Shown piece after piece: positions 42,022 through 50,932 of a stretch of 64,000 nt of DNA. The stretch comes from Micromonospora sp. RHAY321 (GTDB taxonomy: Bacteria > Actinomycetota > Actinomycetes > Mycobacteriales > Micromonosporaceae). Both the position numbers and the translations under genes were made by a program. Positions within the stretch are counted from its first letter, which is position 1; every line of letters begins with the position of its first letter. Under the pieces are notes generated by a model. The model was given only the letters and a program-made list of their open reading frames with translations. It made no database searches and was not told where the DNA came from. The stretch is from the NCBI RefSeq assembly GCF_023896955.1, contig NZ_JAMHIW010000020.1, positions 1 through 64,000 of the forward strand, written 5' to 3'.

Positions 42022-42038
42022 GCGCCGCCTGGCGGCGC
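42022..42038 (-). terminator. Candidate terminator downstream of murA
   Basis: GCGCCGCC and GGCGGCGC are separated by one base, within a longer imperfect stem. It lies about 65 bases beyond the murA stop on the minus strand. The evidence is moderate. Confidence 0.4.
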
Positions 42039-42101
42039 GGAGGCCGAGTTATGGCCGCCAGCCGAGCTGGAGTTGTCGTAGCGAACGGAAGGTGTTCGAG
42101 G

Positions 42102-43457
42102 TTACGGACGCTCGGCGTGCGCGCCGAGGTCGGCGAGCTTCGCCTCGAAGTCCTCGTAGCCGCGGTTGATCAGGTCGACGCCGTACACCCGGGAGGTGCC
42201 CTCGGCCGCGAGCGCCGCGATCAGGTGGCTGAAGCCGGCCCGCAGGTCCGGGATGACCAGGTCGGCGGCGTGCAGCTTGCTCGGCCCGGCGATGACCGCC
42301 GAGTGCTTGAAGTTGCGCCGGCCGAAGCGGCACGGGGTGCCGCCGAGGCAGTCCCGGTAGACCTGGATGTTGGCGCCCATCGAGTTCAGCGCCTCGGTGT
42401 AGCCCAACCGCTGCTCGTAGACCGTCTCGTGGACGATCGACAGCCCACGGGCCTGGGTCAGGGCCACGACCAGCGGCTGCTGCCAGTCGGTCATGAAGCC
42501 CGGGTGCACGTCGGTCTCCAGCGCCACGGCGTTCAGTTCGCCGCCCGGGTGCCAGAAGCGGATGCCACCCTCCTGGCCCAGGTCGCCCAGCTTCGGCGGC
42601 CGGGCGTCGGTGACCTCGTACTCGCCGCCGACCGACCGGAAGATGTTCAGGAAGGTCATCATGTCGGCCTGCTGCGCGCCGAGCACCTCGACGTGACCGC
42701 GGGTGGCCAGAGCGGCCGCCGCCCAGCTCGCCGCCTCGATCCGGTCCGGGATCGGCCGGTGGGTGTAGCCGTGCAGCTTCGGCACGCCCTGGATCTCGAT
42801 CACCCGGTCGGTGTGGACCTTGATGATCGCGCCCATCTTCTGCAGGATGCAGATCAGGTCGATGATCTCCGGCTCCACCGCCGCGTTGCGCAGCTCGGTG
42901 ACACCCTCGGCCATCACCGCGGTCAGCAGCACCTGCTCGGTGGCGCCGACACTCGGGTACGGCAGGGCGAACTTCGTGCCGTGCAGCCCGTTCGGCGCCG
43001 ACAGGTGCAGCCCCTCGGGCCGCTTGTCGACCGTGGCGCCGAACTCGCGCAGTGCCTGCAGGTGGAAGTCGATCGGCCGCGGGCCGATGTGGCAGCCGCC
43101 CAGGTCGGGGATGAACGCGTGCCCGAGCCGGTGCAGCAGTGGGCCGCAGAACAGGATCGGGATCCGGCTGGAGCCGGCGTGCACGTTGATCTGGTCGGTG
43201 CTGGCGCTCTCCACGTTCGCGGGGTCGAAGACGAGCTCGCCGTCCTCGGTGCCGTCGGTCACCTTGACGCCGTGCAGACCGAGCAGGCCCCGGACCACCT
43301 CGACGTCGCGGATCTTCGGCACGTCGAACAGCCGGCTCGGGGTGTCGCCGAGCAACGCGGCGACCATCGCCTTCGAAACCAGGTTCTTCGCGCCGCGCAC
43401 GCGGATCCGCCCTTCGAGCGGAGTGCCTCCGTGCACGACCAGGACGTCGTCGGTCAA
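42102..43457 (-). CDS. murA: UDP-N-acetylglucosamine 1-carboxyvinyltransferase
   Basis: First committed enzyme of peptidoglycan precursor synthesis, adding enolpyruvate from PEP to UDP-GlcNAc; cytosolic, 451 residues. The substrate-binding KN pair is Lys24-Asn25 in VRGAKNLVSKA. The active-site Cys is Cys122 in LGGCHIGPRPIDFHL, so fosfomycin sensitivity would be expected from this residue. SVGATEQVLLTAV and the C-terminal DLRAGFSHLIAALAAEG motifs are intact. ATG 43457 follows a GGAGGTTG stretch. An upstream ~210-base region holds its promoter. It is unusually placed among non-cell-wall genes; another murA copy may exist elsewhere. Confidence 0.94.
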   Translation of the reverse strand: MTDDVLVVHGGTPLEGRIRVRGAKNLVSKAMVAALLGDTPSRLFDVPKIRDVEVVRGLLGLHGVKVTDGTEDGELVFDPANVESASTDQINVHAGSSRIPILFCGPLLHRLGHAFIPDLGGCHIGPRPIDFHLQALREFGATVDKRPEGLHLSAPNGLHGTKFALPYPSVGATEQVLLTAVMAEGVTELRNAAVEPEIIDLICILQKMGAIIKVHTDRVIEIQGVPKLHGYTHRPIPDRIEAASWAAAALATRGHVEVLGAQQADMMTFLNIFRSVGGEYEVTDARPPKLGDLGQEGGIRFWHPGGELNAVALETDVHPGFMTDWQQPLVVALTQARGLSIVHETVYEQRLGYTEALNSMGANIQVYRDCLGGTPCRFGRRNFKHSAVIAGPSKLHAADLVIPDLRAGFSHLIAALAAEGTSRVYGVDLINRGYEDFEAKLADLGAHAERP

Positions 43458-43669
43458 CGCAACCTCCAGCGTGTCGGTGCTGTCGTGTTGATGGTGGGGA
43501 GCGTGAACCCTGTCGCTACCCAGGATGCGGCCATACTGAAACGGCCCGCTCGCGTCGTCGCTCCGGCAGCATAGCCCTCGGTGACGAAAAAGGACTCGGT
43601 CACATCGCCGTGTGTGGCATTAATCGGTGATCCGGCACTTTTGCGTACCAAGGGCGCTACCCAGCGTGA

Positions 43670-44878
43670 TCAGCCGCCGACTGGCGGCGGTGTGACCGCG
43701 CCGGGCAGGGCGAGCATCTGGTCGAGGGCCACCCGGGCGTGGTGCGCGGTGTCGGCGTCCACCGTGATCTGGTTGACCACCCGGCCGGCGACCAGTTCCT
43801 CCAGCGCCCACACCAGGTGCGGCAGGTCGATGCGATTCATCGTCGAGCAGTAGCAGACCGCCTTGTCCAGGAACATGATCTGCTTGTCCGGGTGCGCCAG
43901 CGCCAGCCGGCGGACCAGGTTCAACTCGGTGCCGAGCGCCCAGGCCGAGCCGGCCGGGGCGGCCTCGATGGTCTTGATGATGTACTCGGTCGAGCCGACG
44001 TGATCGGCGGCCGTGACCACCTCGTGGCGGCACTCCGGGTGGACCAGCACGTTGACGCCCGGCACCCGCTCCCGCACGTCGTTGACGCTCTCCAGCGTGA
44101 ACCGGCCGTGCACCGAGCAGTGCCCACGCCAGAGGATCATCTTGGCGTCGCGCAACTGCTCCGGGGTGAGCCCTCCGCCCGGCTTGTGCGGGTCGTAGAG
44201 CACGCAGTCGTCCAGCGACAGGCCCATCTCCAGCACCGCCGTGTTGCGGCCGAGGTGCTGGTCGGGCAGGAAGAGCACCTTCGACCCCTGCTCGAACGCC
44301 CAGTCCAGGGCGCGCTTGGCGTTCGAGGAGGTGCAGACCACGCCGCCGTGTCGGCCGACGAAGCCCTTGATGTCGGCCGAGGAGTTCATGTACGTCACCG
44401 GCACCGTCTCGCCGGCGATGCCCAGCTCGCTCAGCGTGTCCCAGGCGGCCTCGACCTGGCCCAGCACGGCCATGTCCGCCATCGAGCAGCCCGCCGCCAG
44501 GTCGGGCAGGATCACCCGCTGGGCGTCGGTGGTCAGGATGTCGGCGCTCTCGGCCATGAAGTGCACGCCGCAGAAGACGATGTACTCCGCGTCCGGACGG
44601 GCCGCGGCCTCCCGGGCGAGCTTGAACGAGTCGCCGGTCACATCCGCGAACTGGATCACCTCGTCGCGCTGGTAGTGGTGCCCCAGCACGAAGACCTTGC
44701 TGCCCAGCTTCGCCTTCGCCGCCGTGGCGCGGGCCACCAGGTCGGGGTCGCTGGGCGCCGGCAGGTCGCCCGGACACTCGACGCCGCGCTCGGTGTCGGG
44801 GTCGCTGCCCCGGCCGAGCAGCAGCAGAGCCGTCGCCGTGTTGGAGGGTTCCACCCAGGTCGAAGTCACGTAGCCCAT
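43670..44878 (-). CDS. nadA: Quinolinate synthase NadA
   Basis: [4Fe-4S] enzyme that condenses iminoaspartate with dihydroxyacetone phosphate to quinolinate in NAD biosynthesis, about 402 residues. Motifs include VFVLGHHYQRDEVIQFAD, VFCGVHFMAESADIL (Cys103), GVVCTSSNAKRAL, HPECRHEV and LDKAVCYCSTMNRIDLPHLVW; the cluster-ligand Cys residues are among these. The frame is open to 45176 in other starts, but MGYVTSTWVEPS at 44878 is the credible N-terminus. nadB and nadC are not adjacent, which is unusual for actinobacteria. It is divergent from the glycerate kinase gene with about 60 bases between. Confidence 0.94.
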   Translation of the reverse strand: MGYVTSTWVEPSNTATALLLLGRGSDPDTERGVECPGDLPAPSDPDLVARATAAKAKLGSKVFVLGHHYQRDEVIQFADVTGDSFKLAREAAARPDAEYIVFCGVHFMAESADILTTDAQRVILPDLAAGCSMADMAVLGQVEAAWDTLSELGIAGETVPVTYMNSSADIKGFVGRHGGVVCTSSNAKRALDWAFEQGSKVLFLPDQHLGRNTAVLEMGLSLDDCVLYDPHKPGGGLTPEQLRDAKMILWRGHCSVHGRFTLESVNDVRERVPGVNVLVHPECRHEVVTAADHVGSTEYIIKTIEAAPAGSAWALGTELNLVRRLALAHPDKQIMFLDKAVCYCSTMNRIDLPHLVWALEELVAGRVVNQITVDADTAHHARVALDQMLALPGAVTPPPVGG

Positions 44879-44937
44879 GGTCCCACAGCGCGAGCGCGCC
44901 GCAGCTTCCGTCGGTGTGGGCTGCCACACTGCTCGGC

Positions 44938-46077
44938 ATGCGTGTGCTGCTCTGCCCCGACAAGTTCGCCGGCACCCTGCCCGCACCGGAGGTGGCCGCC
45001 GCGGTGGCCGCCGGGTGGCGCACCGTCGCCGACGGTGACGAGCTGCTGATCCGGCCACTCGCTGACGGTGGGCCGGGCTTCGTGGAGGTGCTCGCCGAGG
45101 CCCTCGGCGGCCGGCGGGTGCCGGTGCGGACGGTCGACCCGCTGGGCCGACCGGCGGCCGGTGAGATCCTGATCACCGCCGACGGCGCGACCGCCTACCT
45201 GGAGAGCGCCCAGGCGTGCGGGCTGCACCTGCTCGCCACCGCCGAGCGCGACCCGAAGGCCACCACGTCGTACGGGCTGGGGCTGCTGGTGGCCGCCGCG
45301 GTGGAGAGCGGGGCCCGCACGGTGGTGATCGGGCTGGGCGGCTCCGGCACCAACGACGCCGGCGCCGGCATGCTGGCCGCGCTCGGCGTGACCCCGCTCG
45401 ACGCCGCCGGGGCGGCACTGCCGTACGGCGGGGCCGCGCTGACCGCGGTCGCGGCGCTGGACGGCGCCGCCCGGCTGCGCGGCGCCCGGCTGGTCGCCGC
45501 CACCGACGTGGACAACCCACTGCTCGGCCTGCACGGCGCGAGCAACGTGTTCGGCCCGCAGAAGGGCGCCGACCGGGCCGACGTGCTGCTGCTCGACGCC
45601 GCGCTGGAGCGCTTCGCGGCGGTGCTGGAGCGGGACCTGCCCGGCTGCCCGGCGGGCCTCGGCGCGCTGCCCGGCGGCGGTGCGGCCGGGGGCATCGGTG
45701 CGACCATCCTCGCCCTGGGCGGTGGCTGCGAGTCGGGCATCGGCCTGGTCACCAGGGCCACTAGGCTGGACGCCGCGCTCGACACCGCCGACCTGGTGAT
45801 CACCGGCGAGGGGTCCTTCGACCACCAGTCGCTGCGCGGCAAGGTGGTCGCCGGGGTGGCCGGGGCCGCCCGGGACCGGGGGGTCCCCTGCGTGGTGGTG
45901 GCGGGGCAGGTGAGCACCGGCCGGCGGGAGGCCGCCGCGGCGGGGGTGACCGACGCGTACAGCCTGGTCGAGCACTTCGGTGGGGAGGAGGGCGGCGGGC
46001 TCACCGCCGCGATGAGCCGACCGGCCGACGGGCTGCGCGAGCTGGGCGCCCGGCTGGCCCGGCAGTGGAGCCGCTGA
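44938..46077 (+). CDS. Glycerate kinase (GckA/GlxK family)
   Basis: Phosphorylates D-glycerate, feeding glyoxylate or serine breakdown products into glycolysis; 379 residues, cytosolic. The N-terminus MRVLLCPDKFAGTLPAPEVA is the family signature (usually CPDSFKGTL). Also present are RPLADGGPGFVEVL, VIGLGGSGTNDAGAGML, ATDVDNPLLG, and the C-terminal TGEGSFDHQSLRGKVVAGV. ATG 44938 is chosen; ORF extension to 44914 adds unsupported residues. It is divergent from nadA and is followed by hesB/erpA on the same strand with a ~180-base gap containing a possible -10 TACGAT (46166-46171). Confidence 0.94.
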   Translation: MRVLLCPDKFAGTLPAPEVAAAVAAGWRTVADGDELLIRPLADGGPGFVEVLAEALGGRRVPVRTVDPLGRPAAGEILITADGATAYLESAQACGLHLLATAERDPKATTSYGLGLLVAAAVESGARTVVIGLGGSGTNDAGAGMLAALGVTPLDAAGAALPYGGAALTAVAALDGAARLRGARLVAATDVDNPLLGLHGASNVFGPQKGADRADVLLLDAALERFAAVLERDLPGCPAGLGALPGGGAAGGIGATILALGGGCESGIGLVTRATRLDAALDTADLVITGEGSFDHQSLRGKVVAGVAGAARDRGVPCVVVAGQVSTGRREAAAAGVTDAYSLVEHFGGEEGGGLTAAMSRPADGLRELGARLARQWSR

Positions 46078-46258
46078 GCGCTCCGGCCGCGCGGGGAGCG
46101 TGGCCGCGACCGGGCCGACCTGCGGCGGGGGTCACGCCACGCGGGTGCGTCCGGCCCGGGCGGCGTACGATCGGACATGGACCACAACCGGGAATCACTG
46201 GACGGCGCGCGGCGTTGGCCAGTGCGTCCGGACCCATACCGCGCAGGGAGACTTCCAC

Positions 46259-46627
46259 GTGACCACGCCAGCGCAGACCGAGTCGACCGAGGCCAAGGCC
46301 CCTACTTCCGTCGTCCTCACCGACGTCGCGGCGCAGAAGGTCAAGGCCCTGATCGAGCAGGAGGGCCGCGACGACCTGCGGCTCCGCGTCGCGGTGCAGC
46401 CGGGTGGCTGCTCCGGCCTGCGGTACCAGCTCTTCTTCGACGAGCGTTCGCTCGACGGTGACGTCGTCACCGATTTCGGTGGCGTCGAGGTCGTCGTCGA
46501 CCGGATGAGCGCCCCGTACCTGTCCGGCGCGACGATCGACTTCGCCGACCGGATCGACGCTCAGGGCTTCACCATCGACAACCCCAACGCGGGCAACTCC
46601 TGCGCCTGCGGTGACTCGTTCAACTGA
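46259..46627 (+). CDS. erpA: HesB/ErpA-type iron-sulfur cluster insertion protein
   Basis: A-type Fe-S carrier of 122 residues that delivers [4Fe-4S]/[2Fe-2S] clusters to apoproteins. The three conserved cysteines are visible: Cys51 in VQPGGCSGLRY and Cys115/Cys117 in NSCACGDSF. GTG 46259 follows CAGGGAGACTT; the upstream open frame is non-coding leader. In mycobacteria the same gene lies between the adenosine kinase and nadA-like/cobalamin neighbourhood. Fe-S clients in this window include LipA, NadA and the Rieske protein. It is followed by a very strong terminator. Confidence 0.95.
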   Translation: MTTPAQTESTEAKAPTSVVLTDVAAQKVKALIEQEGRDDLRLRVAVQPGGCSGLRYQLFFDERSLDGDVVTDFGGVEVVVDRMSAPYLSGATIDFADRIDAQGFTIDNPNAGNSCACGDSFN

Positions 46628-46642
46628 GTCACGCCACGCACC

Positions 46643-46684
46643 AACGACGACGGGGCCGTCCTTCGGGACGGCCCCGTCGTCGTT
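46643..46684 (+). terminator. Intrinsic terminator with 19-bp stem and UUCG loop
   Basis: AACGACGACGGGGCCGTCC (46643-46661), loop TTCG, and its exact complement at 46666-46684. It ends in GTCGTCGTT, giving a short T-rich end. One of the strongest hairpins in the window. Confidence 0.93.
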
Positions 46685-46836
46685 GTGCAAGCGGTGACCA
46701 GCGCGGATGGGAGCGGTCCCGGGACGGCGCTGCGTGCGCGGTTACTCGCAGGTTGCCGTAGTCCGACCGAGCGGACACTGCCGGGTGGCCGGGCCGGTAG
46801 GCTGACCGCGCCCTGCTCCCGACCCCGAGGGTTGAC

Positions 46837-47814
46837 ATGAAGATCGCCGTGACCGGCTCGATCGCCACCGATCACCTGATGAGCTTCCCCGGTCGCTTCG
46901 CCGACCAGCTCATCGCCGATCAGCTGCACAAGGTGTCCCTCTCGTTCCTGGTGGACGACCTGGTGCTCCGCCGCGGCGGCGTGGCGGCGAACATCGCCTT
47001 CGGCATGGGACAGCTCGGGCTGCGTCCGGTGCTGCTCGGCGCGGTGGGTGCCGACTTCGCCGACTACCGCTCGTGGCTGGAGCGGCACGGCGTGGACTGC
47101 GACTCGGTGCACATCAGCGAGGTCGCCCACACCGCTCGGTTCGTCTGCACCACCGACACCGACATGTGCCAGATCGCGTCGTTCTACGCCGGCGCGATGA
47201 GTGAGGCCCGCAACATCGAGCTGGCCCCGGTCGCCGACCGGCTCGGCGGCCTGGACCTGGTGCTGGTCAGCGCCAACGACCCGGAGGCGATGCTGCGCCA
47301 CTCGGCCGAGTGCCGTGACCGTGGGTACGCGTTCGCCGCCGACCCCTCGCAGCAGCTCGCCCGGATGCCGGGGGAGGACGTGGTGGCGCTGATCGAGGGC
47401 GCCGAGTACCTGATGACCAACGACTACGAGAAGTCGCTGCTGCAGAGCAAGGCCGGGCTGAGCGACGACCAGCTGCTCGACCTGGTCAAGGTGCGGGTCA
47501 CCACGCTGGGCAAGCACGGTGTGGAGATCGCGGGGCGCGGCATCGACCCGATCCACGTGCCGATCGCGCGGGAGATCCGCGCGGTCGACCCGACCGGTGT
47601 GGGCGACGGCTTCCGGGCCGGCTTCTTCACCGCGCTCTCCTGGGGGCTCGGCCTGGAGCGGGCCGCCCAGGTCGGCTCCCTGCTGGCCACGCTGGTCCTG
47701 GAGACCGTCGGCACCCAGGAGTACGACGTCCGCCGCGACCTGTTCGTGAAGCGCCTCGCCGAGTCCTACGGCGACACCGCCGCCGACGAGATCCGCCCGC
47801 ACCTCCTGCCGTGA
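46837..47814 (+). CDS. PfkB family carbohydrate kinase, adenosine-kinase-like
   Basis: Ribokinase-type sugar/nucleoside kinase, 325 residues. The N-terminus MKIAVTGSIATDHLMSFPGRF, the substrate loop VLRRGGVAANIAFGMGQLG, and the C-terminal PfkB signature with catalytic Asp (AVDPTGVGDGFRAGFFTAL) are present. The mycobacterial orthologue in the same genomic position (Rv2202c) is an adenosine kinase of this PfkB type, so adenosine is the likeliest substrate, by synteny and similarity rather than by specific residues. ATG 46837 is immediately preceded by GAGGGTTGAC. It converges with the TusA gene over a hairpin that overlaps the two gene ends. Confidence 0.92.
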   Translation: MKIAVTGSIATDHLMSFPGRFADQLIADQLHKVSLSFLVDDLVLRRGGVAANIAFGMGQLGLRPVLLGAVGADFADYRSWLERHGVDCDSVHISEVAHTARFVCTTDTDMCQIASFYAGAMSEARNIELAPVADRLGGLDLVLVSANDPEAMLRHSAECRDRGYAFAADPSQQLARMPGEDVVALIEGAEYLMTNDYEKSLLQSKAGLSDDQLLDLVKVRVTTLGKHGVEIAGRGIDPIHVPIAREIRAVDPTGVGDGFRAGFFTALSWGLGLERAAQVGSLLATLVLETVGTQEYDVRRDLFVKRLAESYGDTAADEIRPHLLP

Positions 47815-47815
47815 C

Positions 47816-47845
47816 CTGACACACCCCCGCGCGGGGGTGTGTCAG
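47816..47845. terminator. Perfect 15-bp-arm palindromic terminator
   Basis: CTGACACACCCCCGC and GCGGGGGTGTGTCAG (47816-47845) form an uninterrupted palindrome between the kinase stop and the TusA stop; it overlaps the last bases of the TusA gene. Bidirectional. Confidence 0.85.
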
Positions 47846-48075
47846 TGGGCGCGCCGGATGTCGTAGGCGGGGCCGTCGGGGCCGGTGATGGCGGCGACGA
47901 ACTCCTGGCCGCGCATCCGGCACCAGGCGGGGATGTCCACCGCCGCGGCGGGGTCGTCGGCGAGCACCCGGACCACCGTGCCGACCGGCACCTCGGGCAT
48001 CCGTCGGGCCGCCGCGATCACCGGCAGCGGGCAGCGCTGGCCACGGCAGTCGAGCACCTCGTCCGGCATCGTCAC
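47842..48075 (-). CDS. TusA family sulfurtransferase
   Basis: Small sulfur carrier of 77 residues. The family motif DCRGQRCPLPVI gives the CxxxxCP active site (Cys10 and Cys15), and the C-terminus has the expected alternating strands (VVRVLADDPAAAVDIPAWCRMRGQEFV). GTG 48075 overlaps the stop of the cysteine desulfurase gene as GTGA, indicating translational coupling; ATG 48069 is an alternative. The pair implies that persulfide made by the desulfurase is handed directly to this protein, for tRNA thiolation, molybdopterin or another sulfur pathway. Which one is unknown. Confidence 0.92.
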   Translation of the reverse strand: MTMPDEVLDCRGQRCPLPVIAAARRMPEVPVGTVVRVLADDPAAAVDIPAWCRMRGQEFVAAITGPDGPAYDIRRAH

Positions 48076-49223
48076 AGCCCCACCACCCCCGCCTCGGCGC
48101 GCAGCCCGGCGACGATGCCGGGCAGTTCGGCGAGGAACCGCTCCACGTCCGCCTCGGTGGTCTCCCGGTGCAGGCTGACCCGGACGTTGCCGTGCGAGAG
48201 CACCCCCATGGCCTCCAGCACGTGCGACGGGCGCAGCGTCGACGAGGTGCAGGACGAGCCGGACGACACGGCGAAGCCGCGCCGGTCCAGCGCGTGCAGC
48301 AGCGCCTCGCCGTCGACGTACAGGCAGGAGAAGGTCACCAGGTGGGGGAGCCGGTGCACCGGGTCGCCGACCACCTCCACGTCGGGCACCTCCACGGCGA
48401 CACGCGCCCGGATCCGGTCCACCAGCGGCGCCAGCCGGCTCTCCTGCGCCGCGGCGTCGGCCGCCGCCGCGCGTAGGCTCGCCGCCGCAGCCACCACCGC
48501 GGGCAGGTTCACGGCGCCAGGGGTACGTCCGCCCTCCCGCTCGTCGGCCGGCCAGGGTGACTCCCAGCGGGTGCCCTTGCGGACCGCGAGCACCCCCACC
48601 CCGGGAGGGCCACCCCACTTGTGCGCGCTGGCGCTGAGCACCGACCAGCCGGCCGGCAGGGGCACGCGCCCGACCGACTGCGCGGCGTCGACGTACAGCG
48701 GCACCCCGGCGTCGGCGCACGCGGCGGCCGCCTCGGCGACCGGTTGCACGGTGCCCACCTCGTGACTGGCGGTGATCAGCGCGGCCAGCGCGACGCCGGG
48801 GGCCCGGACCGCGTCCGACCAGGCGGTCAGGTCCAGCCGGCCCAGCCGGTCGACGGGTACCGCGTTGGCGGTGCCGCCGGCCGCGACGTGCCGCTCCGCG
48901 GCGTGCAGCACCGCCGAGTGCTCGATCGCCGAGTGCACCAGCCTCGACCCGACCCGGTGCCGCGCGGCCAGGCCACCGAGCACCGCGCCGTGCGCTGCCG
49001 CCGTACCGCTGGGGGTGAAGGACAGCTCGTCGGCGCGCACGCCGAGCGTCTGCGCGGTGGCCTCGCGGGCGGCGTCGAGCAGTTGCCGGGCACGTCGGGC
49101 CTGGGTGTAGAGCTTGCCGGGGTCGGCCCAGCCGTCGTCGAGGGCGGCCAGCAGCGCCTGCCGGGCCACTGGGTGCAGCGGCGCGGCGGTCGCCGCGTCC
49201 AGGTAGACCGGGGATGCGCTCAC
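48072..49223 (-). CDS. Cysteine desulfurase (NifS/IscS-like)
   Basis: PLP-dependent enzyme of 383 residues that releases sulfur from cysteine as a protein-bound persulfide. The N-terminus VYLDAATAAPLHPVARQAL, the PLP-binding region SFTPSGTAAAHGA, His in ITASHEVGTVQP, Schiff-base Lys in SASAHKWGGPPGVG and the catalytic loop Cys in SSGSSCTSSTLRPSHVL are visible. GTG 49223 with AGAAGG upstream is chosen. A second identical copy of the start region lies exactly 60 bases upstream (GTG 49283), in frame, owing to a 42-bp direct repeat, and would add 20 residues (SARSEPGSRAPQSRTEGGT). It is translationally coupled to the downstream TusA gene. Confidence 0.92.
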   Translation of the reverse strand: MSASPVYLDAATAAPLHPVARQALLAALDDGWADPGKLYTQARRARQLLDAAREATAQTLGVRADELSFTPSGTAAAHGAVLGGLAARHRVGSRLVHSAIEHSAVLHAAERHVAAGGTANAVPVDRLGRLDLTAWSDAVRAPGVALAALITASHEVGTVQPVAEAAAACADAGVPLYVDAAQSVGRVPLPAGWSVLSASAHKWGGPPGVGVLAVRKGTRWESPWPADEREGGRTPGAVNLPAVVAAAASLRAAAADAAAQESRLAPLVDRIRARVAVEVPDVEVVGDPVHRLPHLVTFSCLYVDGEALLHALDRRGFAVSSGSSCTSSTLRPSHVLEAMGVLSHGNVRVSLHRETTEADVERFLAELPGIVAGLRAEAGVVGL

Positions 49224-49317
49224 GGTGCCGCCTTCTGTTCGCGACTGCGGGGCTCGCGACCCCGGCTCGCTCCTCGCGCTCACGGTGCCGCCTTCTGTTC
49301 GCGACTGCGGGGCTCGC
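49216..49317 (-). repeat. 42-bp direct repeat duplicating the desulfurase start region
   Basis: A 42-bp sequence occurs identically at 49216-49257 and 49276-49317, offset 60 bp. Read on the gene strand each copy contains GCGAGCCCCGCAGTCGCGAA, AGAAGGCGGCACC and a GTG start. It resembles a short intergenic repeat seen, from memory, in Micromonospora genomes. Confidence 0.9.
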
Positions 49318-49491
49318 TCACGGATCCCAACGCTATCGCGGCGGTATGCCCCGGATCCCCCCGATGGGGGCGGACAGTGACCCCACCACGGCCGAGGCCG
49401 TCATGGTCGAGTAATCTGCGACCGTCGGTGACGCCTTTGCCGCCGGTGCTGAGGAAAGACGCACCGCGGCGCGCTAGGGAGGCAGGACCAG

Positions 49492-50463
49492 GTGGTCGCA
49501 AGGAGTTCGGAGGTACGGTCGTCGGCCGTACGGCACAGCGCTTCCCCGGGGGTCGGTGGACGCCGGCGGCGCGGTGCTGGCCGGGTGGCCGGTCTCGGTC
49601 TCGGTGGTGTGGCGCTGCTGGTGCTGCTCACGGGCTGTGACGTCGGTGCGGCTTTCGACGGCTTCGGCTGGCCGCAGGGCGGCATCTCGGCCGAGTCCCG
49701 GCGGATGTACGACCTGTGGATCGCCTCCTGCATCGCCGCCCTCGCGGTCGGCGTCTTCGTGTGGGGCCTGATCTTCTGGTGTGTCGTGCGCTACCGCAAG
49801 CGTGGCAACGCGCTGCCGGTGCAGACCCGCTACAACATGCCGATGGAGTTCCTCTACACCATCGCGCCGATCCTGATCGTCTCGGTGCTCTTCTACTACA
49901 CGGCGATCGTGCAGACCGACGTGAACAAGGTGTCGAAGAACCCGGACGTCATCGTCGAGGTCGTCGCGTTCAAGTGGAACTGGCAGTTCAACTACCGCGA
50001 CGGCCAGGGCGCGGACGCCCGCACCACCGCCTCCACGCTCGGCACGAGCGAGGTCATCCCGGTGCTGGTGCTCCCGACCAACCGGTCCATCCGGTTCGAG
50101 GAGACCAGCCGCGACGTCATCCACTCGTTCTGGGTGCCGGAGCTGCTGTTCAAGCGGGACGTCATGCCGGGCAAGATCCGCAATGTGTTCGAGGTCTCCA
50201 GTCTGGAGACCGAGGGTGCGTACGTCGGCCGCTGCGCCGAGCTGTGCGGCAGCTACCACGCGTTCATGAACTTCGAGCTGCGGGTGGTCTCGCCGGAGCA
50301 GTACGACCAGTTCCTGGCGGCCAAGCAGAGCGGCAAGTCCACGCAGGACGCGCTGACCGAGATCGGTGAGAAGCCGTACGCGGAGACCACGCAGCCGTTC
50401 GAGACCCGGCGGACGCAGAGCAACTTCAACCCGGACAACATTCCGGCCGGTACGGGAAGCTGA
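49492..50463 (+). CDS. ctaC: Cytochrome c oxidase subunit II
   Basis: CuA-containing subunit II of aa3-type oxidase, 323 residues, membrane anchored. A basic N-terminus is followed by a lipoprotein-type signal (LLVLLTGCD, lipobox LTGC) and two membrane segments (about residues 70-95 and 115-135). The outer cupredoxin domain has WNWQFNY, the CuA ligands His in DVIHSFWVPEL and the C-ELC-H-M set in GRCAELCGSYHAFMNF. GTG 49492 follows AGGGAGG by about nine bases. ctaF follows by nine bases. Subunit I (ctaD) is not here, as in mycobacteria, where it is encoded elsewhere. Confidence 0.97.
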   Translation: MVARSSEVRSSAVRHSASPGVGGRRRRGAGRVAGLGLGGVALLVLLTGCDVGAAFDGFGWPQGGISAESRRMYDLWIASCIAALAVGVFVWGLIFWCVVRYRKRGNALPVQTRYNMPMEFLYTIAPILIVSVLFYYTAIVQTDVNKVSKNPDVIVEVVAFKWNWQFNYRDGQGADARTTASTLGTSEVIPVLVLPTNRSIRFEETSRDVIHSFWVPELLFKRDVMPGKIRNVFEVSSLETEGAYVGRCAELCGSYHAFMNFELRVVSPEQYDQFLAAKQSGKSTQDALTEIGEKPYAETTQPFETRRTQSNFNPDNIPAGTGS

Positions 50464-50472
50464 GGCAGCGGC

Positions 50473-50898
50473 ATGAAGACCGAATGGCGTATCTTCCTGA
50501 TCATCGCCGCGTTCCTGGCCGGCGCGACGATCCTCTACGGCGCCTGGACCGCCGGTGAGTCCGGCGCCGTCGAGTGGGTGGGCACGGTCGCGCTGCTGCT
50601 GTCCTTCCTGCTCTGCACGATGTGTGGCGGCTTCTTCTGGTTCGTGTCCCGCCGGATCGACCTGCGGCCGGAGGACCGGCCGGACGCCGAGATCGCTGAC
50701 GGCGCCGGCGAGGTCGGCTTCTTCAGCCCGGGCAGCTACTGGCCGTTCGGTCTGGCGCTGGCCGCCGCGATCGCCGGCATGGGCCTGGTGTTCTGGCAGT
50801 TGTGGCTGGTCGGCGCCGGTATGGTGGCGGTCGTCTTCGCCGCCTGCGGCCTGCTGTTCGAGTACTACACCGGCACCCGGCGCACCGCCGAGCACTGA
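50473..50898 (+). CDS. ctaF: Cytochrome c oxidase subunit IV (actinobacterial CtaF)
   Basis: Small membrane subunit of the actinobacterial aa3 oxidase, 141 residues with four membrane segments (starting at about residues 8, 35, 88 and 110) in two pairs and a charged cytoplasmic loop (SRRIDLRPEDRPDAEI). The N-terminus MKTEWRIFLIIAAFLA is a good match to the family. It follows ctaC by nine bases, so the two are co-transcribed, as in mycobacteria and corynebacteria. A strong hairpin follows. Confidence 0.93.
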   Translation: MKTEWRIFLIIAAFLAGATILYGAWTAGESGAVEWVGTVALLLSFLLCTMCGGFFWFVSRRIDLRPEDRPDAEIADGAGEVGFFSPGSYWPFGLALAAAIAGMGLVFWQLWLVGAGMVAVVFAACGLLFEYYTGTRRTAEH

Positions 50899-50932
50899 TC
50901 CGACCGGTCGCCGTGGCGGCCGACCCGTATCA

